Made by a program: the position numbers and the translations under genes. From the NCBI GenBank assembly GCA_009760855.2, contig WPIO01000016.1, positions 4,361,001 through 4,422,500 on the forward strand: a stretch of DNA of 61,500 bases, in the 5' to 3' direction. The notes beneath the pieces were generated by a model. It was not told the origin of the DNA. It searched no databases and was given only the letters and a program-made list of their open reading frames with translations. This DNA comes from Cristatella mucedo. Taxonomy: Eukaryota; Bryozoa; Phylactolaemata; Cristatellidae. Shown here one piece after another: positions 22,145 through 33,192 of the stretch (its first letter is position 1; every line of letters starts with the position of its first letter).

Positions 22145-25100
22145 CTACAAATTCCCAATAGCATCTATGACGGTAACGCGGACGGTCACTCCGAGCACAG
22201 TTGAAGGCCAGCATCTGTTTACAAGAGCTGAATGGCACTATTTCGAGCGCTGCACCGGCACACTGCGTCTCGCGGGCTGCCGCGTGCCCAGACGCGCCCA
22301 CGACATGCTAGTCATGCGGTGCCCCTAAAAATGTTCTACCTCGGCATTCTGCTGCGGCCTGACCTGGAAAAGTGTCACTTGCTCTTATTTAACTTCTCCT
22401 TTCTGACTTACTTGCCTGACTTTGCGGGTATTGAAGTTTAGTGCCTGCGTTTGACACTGCCTTATTGATGTATTTCCGTTTTTCGAATGCCCTGGGTTAT
22501 TCTAATTTTCTTAGCTGAGTAGCAATCAAAACCGAAGTAGCTAGTTCATTAATTGACTGGCTAGTATTTAATTGATCGAAAACTGGCAGCAGAAGAAAGT
22601 CGTGCTTGTCTGTCACCTGGTAAGATTGTTATGCTGCATAATTTCTGCGCTGCTATAACACTTCCGGTTTTAGTAGGAAGGCACACAAGCAACTGAATGA
22701 TAAACGACTAGTTAAAAGCAACTCGCGATCGCTATGGCTAACGTGAAGTTAAGTAATGCACTCATAAAAAAGAGACATATTTCGGAAACGCGAGTTTAAG
22801 CGGCTTGGAGTATTTATGCTAGTATGCAGACTTAGCCGACACTACGACTTTACTAGTAGTTCTCGAACCACTTTTAAAGTTTTTTCATAGGCAAGGCTAA
22901 AAAAGAATAAAATTATACAGCAAAATACTGTATAGTCCTTATATAATGTTTATTCTTACAGCATACACTGAATAGAAATACCTATACACTTGTCTAGACC
23001 GGTAATGCCACCTAACATATTTAATGATGCGCGTACCGTATGCGCGAACCTATACTTACTGGATGGAAGTAGTAGCAGTATATTTACATATATATGTGTG
23101 TGTGTGTGTGCGCGCGCGCGCCCGTGCGCGTGCGTGCATGCGTGTATGTGTACGTACACGTTAAAATTAACTCAGCACTTTGCGTATGTAAGGCATTTTT
23201 GTCACAGAGATTTATTTGACTTTCTATGAAGCGTGCCCCGTGGAATACAGCTCTTTTTGTAAGAATTGCGTACGATTTGTTAACATATTACCTATACCTA
23301 ATATTATTATTATTATTTATATTATTGTTATATTTTATATAAATATATTTATATTACGAAGTTCCCAAAAGGCAAAACCCAAAAATCAGCTACTGAAGGG
23401 CGTCGGAAAAACAGCAGTCAATGAGTGCTACTAGCAAAGATATGCTGCAAAATACGATACCGGTTTTTATCAAAGAATCGGGTCAACGTACCTTCGGGGT
23501 TGACTATTCGAGGGACCGGCGGTGCAAGACTGTGAAAAAGAGAAAAAACAATCCGCAATAACGCACGGCGCCGCGAGAGTGGCGCCAAATTGTCTACGCT
23601 CTCAGTCAGGCAGGAGAGTGCTTGAGACTACTAGGGTGGCACTTTAGGCCCACAAATCTGTGCAACGCCACTTAAATATACAAATACCATTAAACCGTAA
23701 GTGGCTAAGAATAAGCTTCCTCTCCTATTGCAGCTATGTGTCAAATGTCCTCGTCGGGTAGTAGTGATGCAGAAAATTTCAAAGCGATAACTTTAAGCCA
23801 GCCGTCGACTGCAGAAGCCGGGAAGGTGAAGGTAGTCGACAGCCGACGCGCGAGGGCGCGACATTTGAGGAGTTTCCAGCTCGCCGCGCTCCACTGGCCA
23901 CACACTCTGCCGTTCGTCCGCCTTGGTTACCTTGGTTTCATCAGCACCTCGCCCTCTTTGCTCGCCGCTGCGCTGGCCGACGATGCGGTGAACGCAGGCA
24001 CGATTGTCGACGACTCGGCCGACGACTGGGCCAACGGCTGGGCGTTCGCTCCTATTGCAGAGATTGGTTTCTGTGAGGAGCTTCTAGCGCAGCTAGAGCG
24101 GGCGCTACTGTCCAAAGCTGCGACCAGCGGCTAGCCACGGCGGGCACTACGAAATGCCGGGGAGTGGGTGAAACGACGTAATGCCAGGTGGAGCGATGGC
24201 GTAATGGAGCTTGCGATCGGCTTGCACGAGCCGCCCCGGCAGAGTGGCCCCAGGCGCGAGGAACATCTTCTGGAAAGTTCTAGTCTTCGTCAGCTCTCTA
24301 GAGAAGCCTCTAAAGAGAAGGTTCTGGATGAGGTTCTAGAGAAGCGCGCAGGTTTAACGCAGAGAAACTCGCGGGGCGGGGGCCGGCCTTCGAGCGGCGC
24401 GCGAGATTTAGTCGTCTCGCTGCGTTGTAGGTAACAGCGTAATGTACTCACTTTGCGCCTGCACGCGCAATTGATTTATAGCATCCTCGGAGGCTTTCAA
24501 CTGCCTTCGTAGCTCGACATTTTCCAGCATCAGGCGATCTTTCTCCATTACCTTGAAAATTCCGTAATCGCGCGGTGATCACATTTGTAAATAGCAGAGC
24601 AGCCAGGCTTTAATTAGTCCAGTGGTTGCGGGCGCTCGAACTTCACTTCAGGACCTAGCCTCCACTTCACTTCAGGTCATGCTTTCAGCTCCAGCAGCAG
24701 GCGAGTCTTTAATGCCCAAGCGGACGAGAGGGGATGCAATAAACTAGCGGCAGAAGAATGTGTAAAAGGCCCGGACGGAGATTATGTTCTCTTGAGCCAC
24801 TAGGAAAATGAATTCTTGTTTTTATGCAAACGGAGGCGTTAGGATTAGCCGAGCCTTGATTTAGCCACGGGTCTTAGCACGTCTGTGAGTGGCTTGCACT
24901 TTACAACCCGTGGGTTCGTGGGTTCGAGTCCTGAGCGGCGACTGCGGCAAAATCATCTGCGTGAATAAAAATGTCTGTCAAATCAGCTGGTTGTAATTAT
25001 TTACCTCTTTTTGGAACAAACCTTGAGGTCGCCATCTTGTCACAAGCGCCAGGTGAGCGTTCTATTGACCGGTGAGACATTCCTACACAGCGAGTCGGAT

Positions 25101-28100
25101 ATTTCTACCGCGAGTCGGATCCGCGCTCTGGTTCTCAGGATTCTGAATCCGACGAATAAGGACAGCGCCAGAGCCAACGCTGCTGCTGGCTCCGGTGCTG
25201 TCCTTATGCGTCGTACACAAATCAAATCGGCACGTCACTCCTACCCTCGTACGTAGCAGAGTGGCTGCGCACTCTGTCTATGAGATATTAATTCGTGCAA
25301 GCTCCATTTTTCGACAGCGCTCATTTAATATAAATAAAGTAAAAAATATATAAATCAATGGCGGTCGTTCGGAAACTTGGCTTTCTTCCATCACAGGTGG
25401 TCAATCAAGATAAACGCCGGATGTCTATACAAAGACAGCAAGCGAGCTGCTATCTCCTACTTATGTGGCTAAGAAAACCTGCACACTCTAAGAATCCTCG
25501 AATCTACTGAAATTATCCTCCTTACTTTCCTCTCTATTTTTCTCTTTCTTTAACTACCGATGGTTTAGGTCTGCTGATGAAATTCAATTGTAACTGCCCT
25601 ATCAAATCACGGACTCTGTATTTATGCATTTATGGATGGTGCTTTAGGTGAAAGAATACTTATAGGTGCCATGTTAATTCAGAAGAGACTTCAAGACACA
25701 ATTTATGGTCGCACAATAGCTACAAAACCTTTTATATTTTGACTTTTTCCTGTGAGTTTGGCTCGTCAACGGACCGGCTTGACGCTCGATGCAGCCACCA
25801 TTTTGAAGGACGTTTAGGGTATAACTTTGCCTGCGCTCTTTCAGTAACTCTACATGCCCGTCAATTTTAACGGCTGAATATAATTAACCAACGCACAGCG
25901 GTGGTTATCTAATTTGTCGGGAATCTTTGCCGTCCGACAATACGTCTGTCTCACGATTCAAGGACCGCCGTTTCACTTAATTTTCCAGGATAGATGTGCG
26001 CAGTGGAGCTCTGGGCGAGGCGAAGGGTGACAGGCGACGGATGCCAAGGGACGCGAATTTAAGCTTTCATCATCGCCACATTTGGAAGCCGAGCGAATCG
26101 TTCACGCGATCACATCAACGTGGTCGCGTGAACGATTCGCTCGGCTCGTGCTTCCAAATGCAGCAAATGTAAAGTGTCTAGAAAGAGATTGGGTTGTCCG
26201 AGGACGCTACATCAAATGCATTATTGTTATTATTAGCGAACATTGGCAAGCCAAGCGACTTCCGTCGACGGCGGCAGGTCGAGGTTTGGCTAGGGCGAGC
26301 CGCTGTAATGCGGGACCTACCGTCTTGACGTTAATCGGCTGGCCGAGGGCTTCGCGCTTGCGTCTCTTTTTTTCTTCATCACATTTTTTGCAGCACATGA
26401 TGCATATGACCAAGAGAAACAGCAGCGCTAGAACTGTAGCTGCAGTTGCCAATATCCAGCACGTGTCGGCTGCCAACAAGGCCGTACCGCCGCCTTCGCT
26501 GCCTCCGTCGCCGCCGCCGCCGCCGCCGCCTCCGCTAGCTGTGGGGTACGCTAAAAACAATCGAACGCGAGAGACGTGCCAGCGACGTGCGACTGCGATA
26601 TCCTCAAAACCGCCGAACAAAAAGATCCAGTGAGCCAGCGATAAGTCGTCTCTACCGCGAATGTTTGCGAAATTGTGATTGACTCGAAAATGCTAGAGAA
26701 TGAAATAGATGTTCAATAACCTCTCCACAAAATTAGTAATTTACCAGCTGACCTAGCGCGCCACCACTTTGGTAAGCGAGATTTTTCCATTTTATTTTAA
26801 TTTTAATAGAGAATGGCACGCATCTTACCATTTCCTGTGCTGCGTCAATGCCAGATGTATTTAGCTCGGAGAAAGGTGTAGTTAATAAGAGACACTTTTA
26901 TTTTCAGCATTGCCAAGGTGAATTTGTATGCACTGATACGGGTAAAGCGCCGTTATTAATCAACCCGTTACAGTAGCCCATCCACGTGCTGGCCTTCCCA
27001 TTGCAATAGGACATCACAAACATCTAAGGACATAACTTCCATTTCAGATAGTTATAAAATCTAAATGCTGGCAAGATTAATTATTTCAAACTCTAGCGAT
27101 CTTCCGATCAAAAGGAGGAGCTTTAGCATCTTCAGAATCGTAAGATCGTAATACGATCTTAAGCATCTAAAGCATCTTCATCTTTAGGTTTTATGAATAT
27201 GGTTTTACGGGATTACATTAACTTGCCACTTACAAGCTACACTGCACTTTACCGTCCTTAGGGAAAGGTAATGTTCATAGTTACGAACCCATTTTGTAAT
27301 TTTTTTTGGTTTTAATGCACTTCTTAATGATCAATTGTATGAGTTGAATGTGAATGATATGATTGGGTTTCAAGAAGGTCAAATAGGTTCCTCCGGAGCA
27401 GACTGAAAATGAATGGATCAGAAGAAGTGAGTCGCAGTGAGACCTTGAAGTAAATGTGATACCTTCAGAAGGGAGCAGAAGTGAAGGGAAGATCGACGGC
27501 AGATTGGAAGTCAGGAATGTGACGCAATTAGGAGGTCGACGATTCTTGCTAAGTGGATCATCCATAAAACCTCACACAAGCCGGAAACCCTGCAAAGAGA
27601 GAGTTACACGCGTCAAGGCCGTCCGTTACAAATGCACGCTCTAGCATGGCTCTGTTATTCTTACCTATGCGAGCCTAAGTTTACAATATATTCGTTACTG
27701 AAATTAGGCGGCTCGGCTGCTTAGCTAATTTAGTTATCTAGCGAAAGGTAATTTCGAAACGGGACATCCAGATCCAGATTAAAGGAGGCATCCACGCAAC
27801 CACATTTAAAAGGAACCTAAAAACACACCTATTTAGGACAGCATTTAGTGGGTCCCTGTGATTCGTCCTTGATGTGCTTATGCGTGCTGACACTGTGCAT
27901 GCTGCCACTAACCACATTTGCATGCTGACCCTGTGCATGTCACCCCTAACCAAATTATTCATTTCGTTTGTTTTTCAAGCATGATTTTACTTACCATTCA
28001 ATTGCATTTCACTTTACAGCAAATGTAAGGCGCCTAGAGAGAGATTAAGTTCTCTGAGGGCGCTTTATCAAGTGAATTATTATCATTAATTATTATAAGA

Positions 28101-31100
28101 TGCTGGCTGGCACAAATTCGAGGATTGGATTTTCAGATAATCCTACTAATACTGGATTCGCCCATCACTCGATGTTCGTCTGATTGTCACCCAGTTTGAG
28201 AAAGTTCGCTACTTTCCTTGTGCAAATGTCATCAATACGTTGCGCAATTCTGTACGATTCCGCGATACGATCTCTCACTACATGCTCATCATGTACTGCA
28301 AGCAATAATTGATGAGATTGGGAACTCGCATAGAGAAGGTCGTCCTTGACTGAGGGCGTACATTTCGGCGGGCGGCAGTAACTAACGTTCACTTCCCCGT
28401 TGAGTTGAAGTATGGCAAAAAGATAGTGGAGTGCTTATCTCCATCTCCTCTCCTGTTCTCTTTATGGATCACAACATCGGGCGCATCCTGATTTGAGGCT
28501 GGGATCGCCGTCGCTGAGCGGGCTGCATTACGGCACTGTTCGCCATTCGGGAACAAGACCATGTTCTATTGAAATGGAGCTGCATTGCAACGTGTAAAAG
28601 TAAGAGTAATTCTACAGGGCATTACGATCGCCCCTAATCTCGCTCGCTCGCTCGGCAGTGCAACAGCCCCAATGATCCCAGGTTCTAACGAAGCAACTCA
28701 CTATGGAAGTTGGCCTCGGTGGCACACGAGCTGGCTACTGTAGTCTCGCAGTCAAACAAAGTAAGTTAGCGCGCTTTGGCTTAAATTGCTACTACGTCGT
28801 TCTGAAAAGTGCTAAGAATTCTTGAGTTAGGTAGGATGCACTTATTCCACGCCTACTAAAGCAAGATTGGGACCCGCTAAGGCCCTTTGACGCCGCATAC
28901 CGGTATATAAACTTGTAAATCATTCACATAGCGCCCCATGAGAACTCAATCTCTGTACAGGCGCTTCGCATTGAGCCTCGGGGCTCCAGCCGCGACCAAC
29001 GAGGTCAACGTGAATGCATTCACGTTGACCTCGTCGTCAGTAGAGGCGGGCACTTTAACCACGAGACTTTCGATACAGCGTATCTTTACTCATACAGCTT
29101 TACGCGAACTAGCAGACGTTGCCCTTGTAACGCGATCGGGACGTTGCCGAAGGGTCGACGTTGCAGACAGTGAAGCGAAACACTGTGACACTGTGTACGC
29201 TAAGTAAAGGTCTAATGTGTGCAGGCAGTGCTGCCAAAAAGGCAGTTCACACTATACCGCTCTCAACGCCTACGAGCTCGCCTGCTGCTTCACGCAAGCC
29301 CCTTTTCCGGTTACGCAGCTAAATTGAAGTGCCTCGGACCGACACGCAGCAAAATTGTAACCGCTGCTGTGTGCTACCGACCTTGAATTAGAATGCCGAC
29401 CGGATATCCGATTGCGGCGCTCGCATTTCGAGCCAGGGACAGAGAGGCGTTCGCAAACGCCACGAGAGCTTTTGGCGAGACGACGTTCCCTGCCTGCAGA
29501 ACGTAGTAAACCACTGCAACGCGAGACGAAGTCACCAAAGTCTGCCTTCGCACTCTCGCCGTCGACGAGTCGTTAGAAGGAATTCGCAAGACGAACGAAA
29601 TCACTACGGTGAACTGCAAAAAATTAAACAGTAACTATGACCGGAAGAGCAGAGATCGTCTTATTTAAATACTCCCTCCCGACCTGCATCAGAACATCCC
29701 CTGACCTGACCACATTTAAAAGAAACTTAAAAACATACCTATTTAGGACAGCATTTAGTGGGTCCTTGTGATTCGTCCTCGATGTGCTTATGCGTGCTGA
29801 CACTGTTCATGCTGCCACTAACCACATTTGCATGCTGACCCAGTGCATGTAACCCCTAACCATGTTATTCATTTTGTTTGTTTTTCAAGCATGATTTTAC
29901 TTACTATTCTATTGCGTATCACTTTGCAGCAAATGTAAAGCGCCTAGAAAGAGATTAAGTTCTCTGAGGGCGCTTTATCAAGTGCAATATTATTATTATT
30001 ATTACACTCTCGATATTCGGGATTAGCGGATAGCAACAAGTGCCGCACTTGCTGTCAGGATAATCTGTCAAATTTCAATCTCAAAACAGAGCCATGGGCT
30101 TTGCTTCTGGAAAATTTCTTGTTGCCGAGGCCTCTATTCGACGATTTTTGCTCAATGGAAATGATTCATGGCCCGACCAAAGTGCCACCCCAAAAAATTC
30201 GAACAGAATTAATGACTCAGATAAGTCACGATTCCGCGTTTTTTATCGCAAATTATAGCAAGCAATGTTCCAGGTTTACGCATTAAATGTCATGCGATAG
30301 CACCTGCGGTCTCTCATGCTATTGCCTCAAATTTCTCATACTGGCAAGCCTCACTTCATACGGGCGCCAACGCCAACTGCTAACGCCGGTACCAGCAGCA
30401 GCCATTCCGTAGACTTCGGCCGAATTTTGATTTTATTTCTAGTTTCCTCTTGGAGCTTACTTTTGCACCACCTGATTCTTTTTGCACCGCTTGCCAACAT
30501 GAGCTCGCCTGTTTGTCGCTACTGCTCGGTTGGCTGATGCGCACGCCTGTGCGTGCAGGAGGAGCTGCGATGTGGGCTCACCGGTTGTGCTGGCTTGAAA
30601 GCTCCGACGATCGTTCGTCCAGTCAAAGCCAAACTACCTACGATACAAAGAATTATATTTTCTAAGCACAAGCGCACAAGTTTAGAGATGCAATACAGCA
30701 CCCTAACGAGCATAGTACCGTCTGCGTAATAAACCTAGGTCAACCTACATTTTCCCTCTCGTCTAAGCCAGACGCGGGAGCTCTCTGGCGTTTCGCTATT
30801 GCTCCTGGCTTCGTCGCCTCAGCATCGTCCGGCTCCTGCATTCCTACAGCTGGCGCTTGCAGTCTCCCACAAGCCGGCGCTCTCGTGGAACGCGCTGGCG
30901 AATTTGCCAGCAGCGATCCTCAATGAACCAGGCGACATGGATTTGACGGCAACTACAATTGGTCGTCTGCTCCTGGTTTCCGGCGGCCTGCCGTAGGATC
31001 TACGTCGGCCTTCCGACCGTCTTGGATCACCTGACCTGTATTTTCGATGACGTATGCACCAAAGAGGGAAGCCACAGGAAGCGAGATCGCGAAGAAACCG

Positions 31101-33148
31101 CCTGTGCTTTAACCCCGGGCTTTAGAAATACAATCTCTAGCTCTTAACCTCCTAGAGACGCCGCGCTGGATAAGCCCAGGGGCTGTCTTCCCTCAACCAA
31201 GGTCAAGGTCGATGTATTTGACCAAGGACGGCGACGCTCATGCCTCGCGGCATACGTAAAGTGCTTAGAAAGAGTTAAGAAGTTCGCCTGGGGCGCTGTT
31301 CAAATGAATTCTGTTGTTTTTTTTATAGAGCATAACCTCTTTTCACTATCGACCGTATTGCTTTTCGAAAATCCATCGCCATCATTCAAAAGTGATACTG
31401 CCAATGCGGGAGAGATAGTCTTGTTTAATGCAGCACTCAATAATTAGGTCACAGCGAGCAGTGCAACGGCGCCTGCTGGATTGAAAGCTCGTGTATACCT
31501 ACTGTGAAGGATTAGCTGTTTCACCTGCACTGGTCGATTGCGACGTAGCCCCTAGCGCTTCGGTGACCGCTGCTCCGAGAATTCCGTTGGCTGCTGCTTC
31601 GAGGCCAACGTCAGCACTAGTTTTCGTCTCGGCTCTCGCTGCTGAAGCGGCCGAAGCGGCGCGCCGAGCGGCGCCGCTTGGAAATGTCGCCGTACCTGTC
31701 GAGTCAGAATGGCGGTCTGAATGGTAAAGCGTGGGCGCGCACTTCCGCCATCGCAACATTCGGACCGTCGAAACATTCGGCGCGAGAGCGCTTTCGGCCT
31801 GCTTACCGGAAGGCTCTGGAGCAAGCGCGAAGGTGAAGTTATCCGAAAACGCCGTCAGGAACGTCTCGCTATCGGACGCCATTGGATCCCTAGCGTTTGA
31901 GGGCGTCGCGTCGAAACGGGACGCCAAGGCGGGTGATACTGTTGGGACCTAGCGGAGACATCGCGCGAGCGATGAGCATCGTAGATCGCGCGCCCGGCAC
32001 GTAGATTGCTCGTAGCCGGCGCCGTATAGCTGATTGGTTGGTCTACGATACTAGACGCTTTGGTGGAAGTAACCCGTGCCGAGAAAAACCAGAGTCGGAT
32101 TCCAAAGATTTGGTGATTTGACTTGCACTACGCAGTCGTTCTTTTAGCACTGGTAGAAGCTCGCCCACTGGATATCTATCTTTTTAGTCACGCTGGGGAG
32201 GCATCTTTTTAGCCACTAGCAGTGTGGCCTCACCATTGGCCTTGAAATGGTTAAGAAGCCTCTGACCTAGTTAGTCTTAGCCACGAGAGCTATTAGATGC
32301 GATGGCTGTTTTCGTCGAAAAGTTAGGCACTTAGCACCCCCTCCCCCGCGACACACGCAAGTAAGACGCCTTGCGCCCGCCTGGCGCGAGCCCGTCTCTC
32401 CAGCCGGCGTTATTCAAACTTGGGACCTCAGGACTCGACATCGCGACACTAATCAGTGGCTGCCGGCTGCTCACAGCGTCACAGTGAGAACGACGAAAAT
32501 CTCTGCCTGCACCACTCGCTGTCACTCCAGCTTCCAGCTGAATGTGAAGTCTTGGCTGCAGCCATAGTTTGACTGAACGAATTTTCGTCGACCAGTTCGC
32601 TAGCGGCGTCCGAGCTTGCAACGGCCGCCCGCGCCGCGATACCCACGAGCCGAGCGCCGGTCGCGAGCAGCGGACGAAAAGCCGAAAGCGGCCGCACAGA
32701 GCACCCCTTCTGCGACGACGGCGCACAGCGCGGCGCTCGGCGAGGCACCACTCTGGACCGCCAAATAAGAACGTCTATTGCGCCGTGTTAAGAACGATGA
32801 CGCGCGCGACAGCGAGCCTGCTTTTATCGCAAGACGCCATCACCGGAAGCCGTCGCAGGGGCCTGAGCCGCTCCGTACCTGTTGGCTCGTGCTGGACAGC
32901 AGCGGCGGTGCGTTAGCTGCGGAGGCGGCTTGCAGGGCCGCTTGCAGTTTGATTCGCACGTCCTCGCTGAATGCGCGCGCAGACACGTTGACCCCGAGCT
33001 CGACAAGCAGCACTGCAAGTAGCCAGAGAGAGCAGCGGTTTGGCGCTACAATGTTGGCCACCGTTGCTCGCCGGGTAGAGAAGGCGCCCCCCTCCCCAAA
33101 CCGCCTCCCGGAAGCAAGTTCGATCGCAGGGCGGCCCAGCGATCGCAT
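21985..33148 (-). CDS. gene M: unrecognised single-pass membrane protein, nine exons
   Basis: Exons on the minus strand: 33148-32879, 32709-32526, 31938-31807, 31695-31525, 30952-30848, 29613-29382, 26550-26321, 24070-23931, 22144-21985. All joins agree in phase except the join between the fifth and sixth, where an exon is missing or a boundary is wrong. The product is about 540 residues: an N-terminal leader of 37 residues, a hydrophobic signal or anchor (CSLWLLAVLLVELGVNVSA), an Ala/Ser-rich ectodomain with N-glycosylation sites (NFT, NDS, NAS twice), a Gly-rich stalk, a 22-residue membrane span followed by CCKKCDEEKKRRKR, and a cytoplasmic tail ending DDGTDQDAK. Codon use is strongly GC-ending throughout. 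A cell-surface receptor or adhesion protein is plausible. I recognise no family, though the sixth exon has the feel of a SEA-like fold. Confidence 0.7.
23092..23150 (+). repeat. (TG)n(CG)n microsatellite
   Basis: TG repeats run into GC alternation and CGTG units, within the last intron of gene M. The alternating purine-pyrimidine character could favour Z-DNA. Confidence 0.85.
23931..24070 (-). CDS. gene M exon 8: cytoplasmic linker
   Basis: Acceptor GAAGCTCCTCACAG starts in phase 0 as exon 7 requires. Donor GTAACC leaves two bases. It encodes a Ser/Ala-rich segment, KPISAIGANAQPLAQSS through SKEGEVLMKP. Confidence 0.68.
24862..24990 (+). repeat. SINE-1 copy, diverged
   Basis: It carries a duplicated GTGGGTTCG before the B-box (GGGTTCGAGTCC) and the 3' end TGTCAAATCAGCTGG. 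It lies in the intron of gene M before exon 8. Confidence 0.68.
25151..25212. repeat. 62-nt inverted repeat (hairpin)
   Basis: Two 26-bp arms (25151-25176 and 25187-25212) pair with three mismatches around a 10-nt loop. One arm reads ATAAGGACAGCGCCAGAGCC. It lies in the intron between the membrane-span and exon 8 parts of gene M. Confidence 0.9.
26079..26160. repeat. 82-nt inverted repeat (hairpin)
   Basis: Arms CATTTGGAAG and CTTCCAAATG lie outside, and inside them a 27-bp pair (26087-26113 with 26120-26146) has a single mismatch and a 6-nt loop. A 4-base bulge, CGTG, sits on the right arm. It abuts the LINE tail at 26158. Confidence 0.93.
26158..26236 (+). repeat. LINE 3' tail, isolated
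   Basis: GCAGCAAATGTAAAGTGTCTAG through ATCAAATGCATTATTG matches the LINE end, but no LINE body precedes it. The hairpin at 26079-26160 does instead. Confidence 0.75.
26321..26550 (-). CDS. gene M exon 7: Gly-rich stalk, membrane span and basic juxtamembrane region
   Basis: Acceptor CGATTGTTTTTAG and donor GTAGGT. Eight consecutive Gly precede DGGSEGGG. A membrane span of about 22 residues (from WILATAATVLALL to CIMC) follows, and then CCKKCDEEKKRRKREALGQP. The cysteines beside the basic run are possible palmitoylation sites. This exon fixes the topology: N-terminal part outside, C-terminal part inside. Confidence 0.8.
27798..28097 (+). mobile_element. LINE 3' end, 5' truncated
   Basis: From ACCACATTTAAAAGGAACC to an ATT-rich tail this matches the last codons and 3' UTR of the LINE at 51930-53695. 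It lies in the gene M intron between exons 6 and 7. Confidence 0.85.
28913..29035 (-). repeat. SINE-2 copy with LINE-like tail and internal palindrome
   Basis: On the minus strand: the head GACCTCGTTGGTCGCGGC, then AAGCGCCTGTACAGAGATTG and TTCTCATGGGGCGCTATG, which is the LINE hairpin. The head has become the 36-bp perfect palindrome at 28999-29034. Confidence 0.68.
28999..29034. repeat. 36-bp perfect palindrome
   Basis: Each half reads ACGAGGTCAACGTGAATG or its complement, with no spacer. The half-unit is the SINE-2 head segment (GAGGTCAAGGTGAATG in other copies). Confidence 0.95.
29382..29613 (-). CDS. gene M exon 6: folded ectodomain block
   Basis: Acceptor AATTTTTTGCAG is excellent. Donor GTCGGT leaves one base, completed by CG of the next exon. 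The 77 codons alternate strand-like and helix-like blocks (FTVVISFVLRIPSNDSS, SSRVAVVYYVLQAGNVV, ALVAFANASLSLARNASA) with three N-glycosylation sites. This could be an extracellular alpha/beta domain such as SEA, but no diagnostic motif is visible. Confidence 0.75.
29670..30004 (+). mobile_element. LINE 3' end, 5' truncated
   Basis: It begins ACTCCCTCCCGACCTGC in the C-terminal part of the LINE ORF and ends with the hairpin and (ATT)n. It is inserted in the gene M intron between exons 5 and 6, antisense to the gene. Confidence 0.85.
30848..30952 (-). CDS. gene M exon 5, tentative
   Basis: Acceptor GACCAATTGTAG has the phase required by exon 4 (G plus TT gives Val). It reads SLRIAAGKFASAFHESAG. 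The proposed donor GTAGGA leaves phase 1, which does not fit exon 6, so the 3' boundary or an extra exon is unresolved. A plus-strand frame also crosses this segment. Confidence 0.42.
31195..31330 (+). repeat. SINE-2 copy with LINE-like tail
   Basis: CCAAGGTCAAGGTCGATGTA, a short middle, then GGCATACGTAAAGTGCTTAG and a degenerate hairpin ending in GGCGCTGTTCAAATGAATT. The B box is largely missing. It lies in the gene M intron between exons 4 and 5. Confidence 0.65.
31525..31695 (-). CDS. gene M exon 4
   Basis: Acceptor TTCTGACTCGACAG and donor GTGAAA. It encodes an Ala-rich helix segment and ADVGLEAAANGILGAAVTEA. Codons are GC-ending. Confidence 0.68.
31807..31938 (-). CDS. gene M exon 3
   Basis: Acceptor GGTCCCAACAG and strong donor GTAAGC. 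It encodes SETFLTAFSDNFTFALAPEP with an NFT glycosylation site. It joins exon 4 by a split Gly codon. Confidence 0.7.
32526..32709 (-). CDS. gene M exon 2, tentative
   Basis: Acceptor CGCCGTCGTCGCAG and a weak donor GTGACA bound 61 codons plus one base. Reading includes ARLVGIAARAAVASSDAASE. The phases match both neighbours, but the donor is poor and an alternative frame exists. Confidence 0.45.
32879..33148 (-). CDS. gene M exon 1: start and signal/anchor
   Basis: ATG at 33148 opens a 90-codon exon ending on a whole codon at donor GTACGG. The hydrophobic stretch starts about residue 38, so the leader is long for a cleaved signal. Cleavage after SARA or a later Met start are possible. The mature side begins AFSEDVRIKLQAALQAAS. 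Confidence 0.68.
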
Positions 33149-33192
33149 CTAAGCTGCGACGCCGCGGCGGCGGAGACGAGCAGCAGCCGTCC

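Noticed and set aside
30799-30996. Plus-strand 65-codon frame with Ala/Pro-rich reading
   Set aside because: Overlaps the tentative gene M exon 5. No acceptor or donor in suitable places on the plus strand. Not fully excluded.
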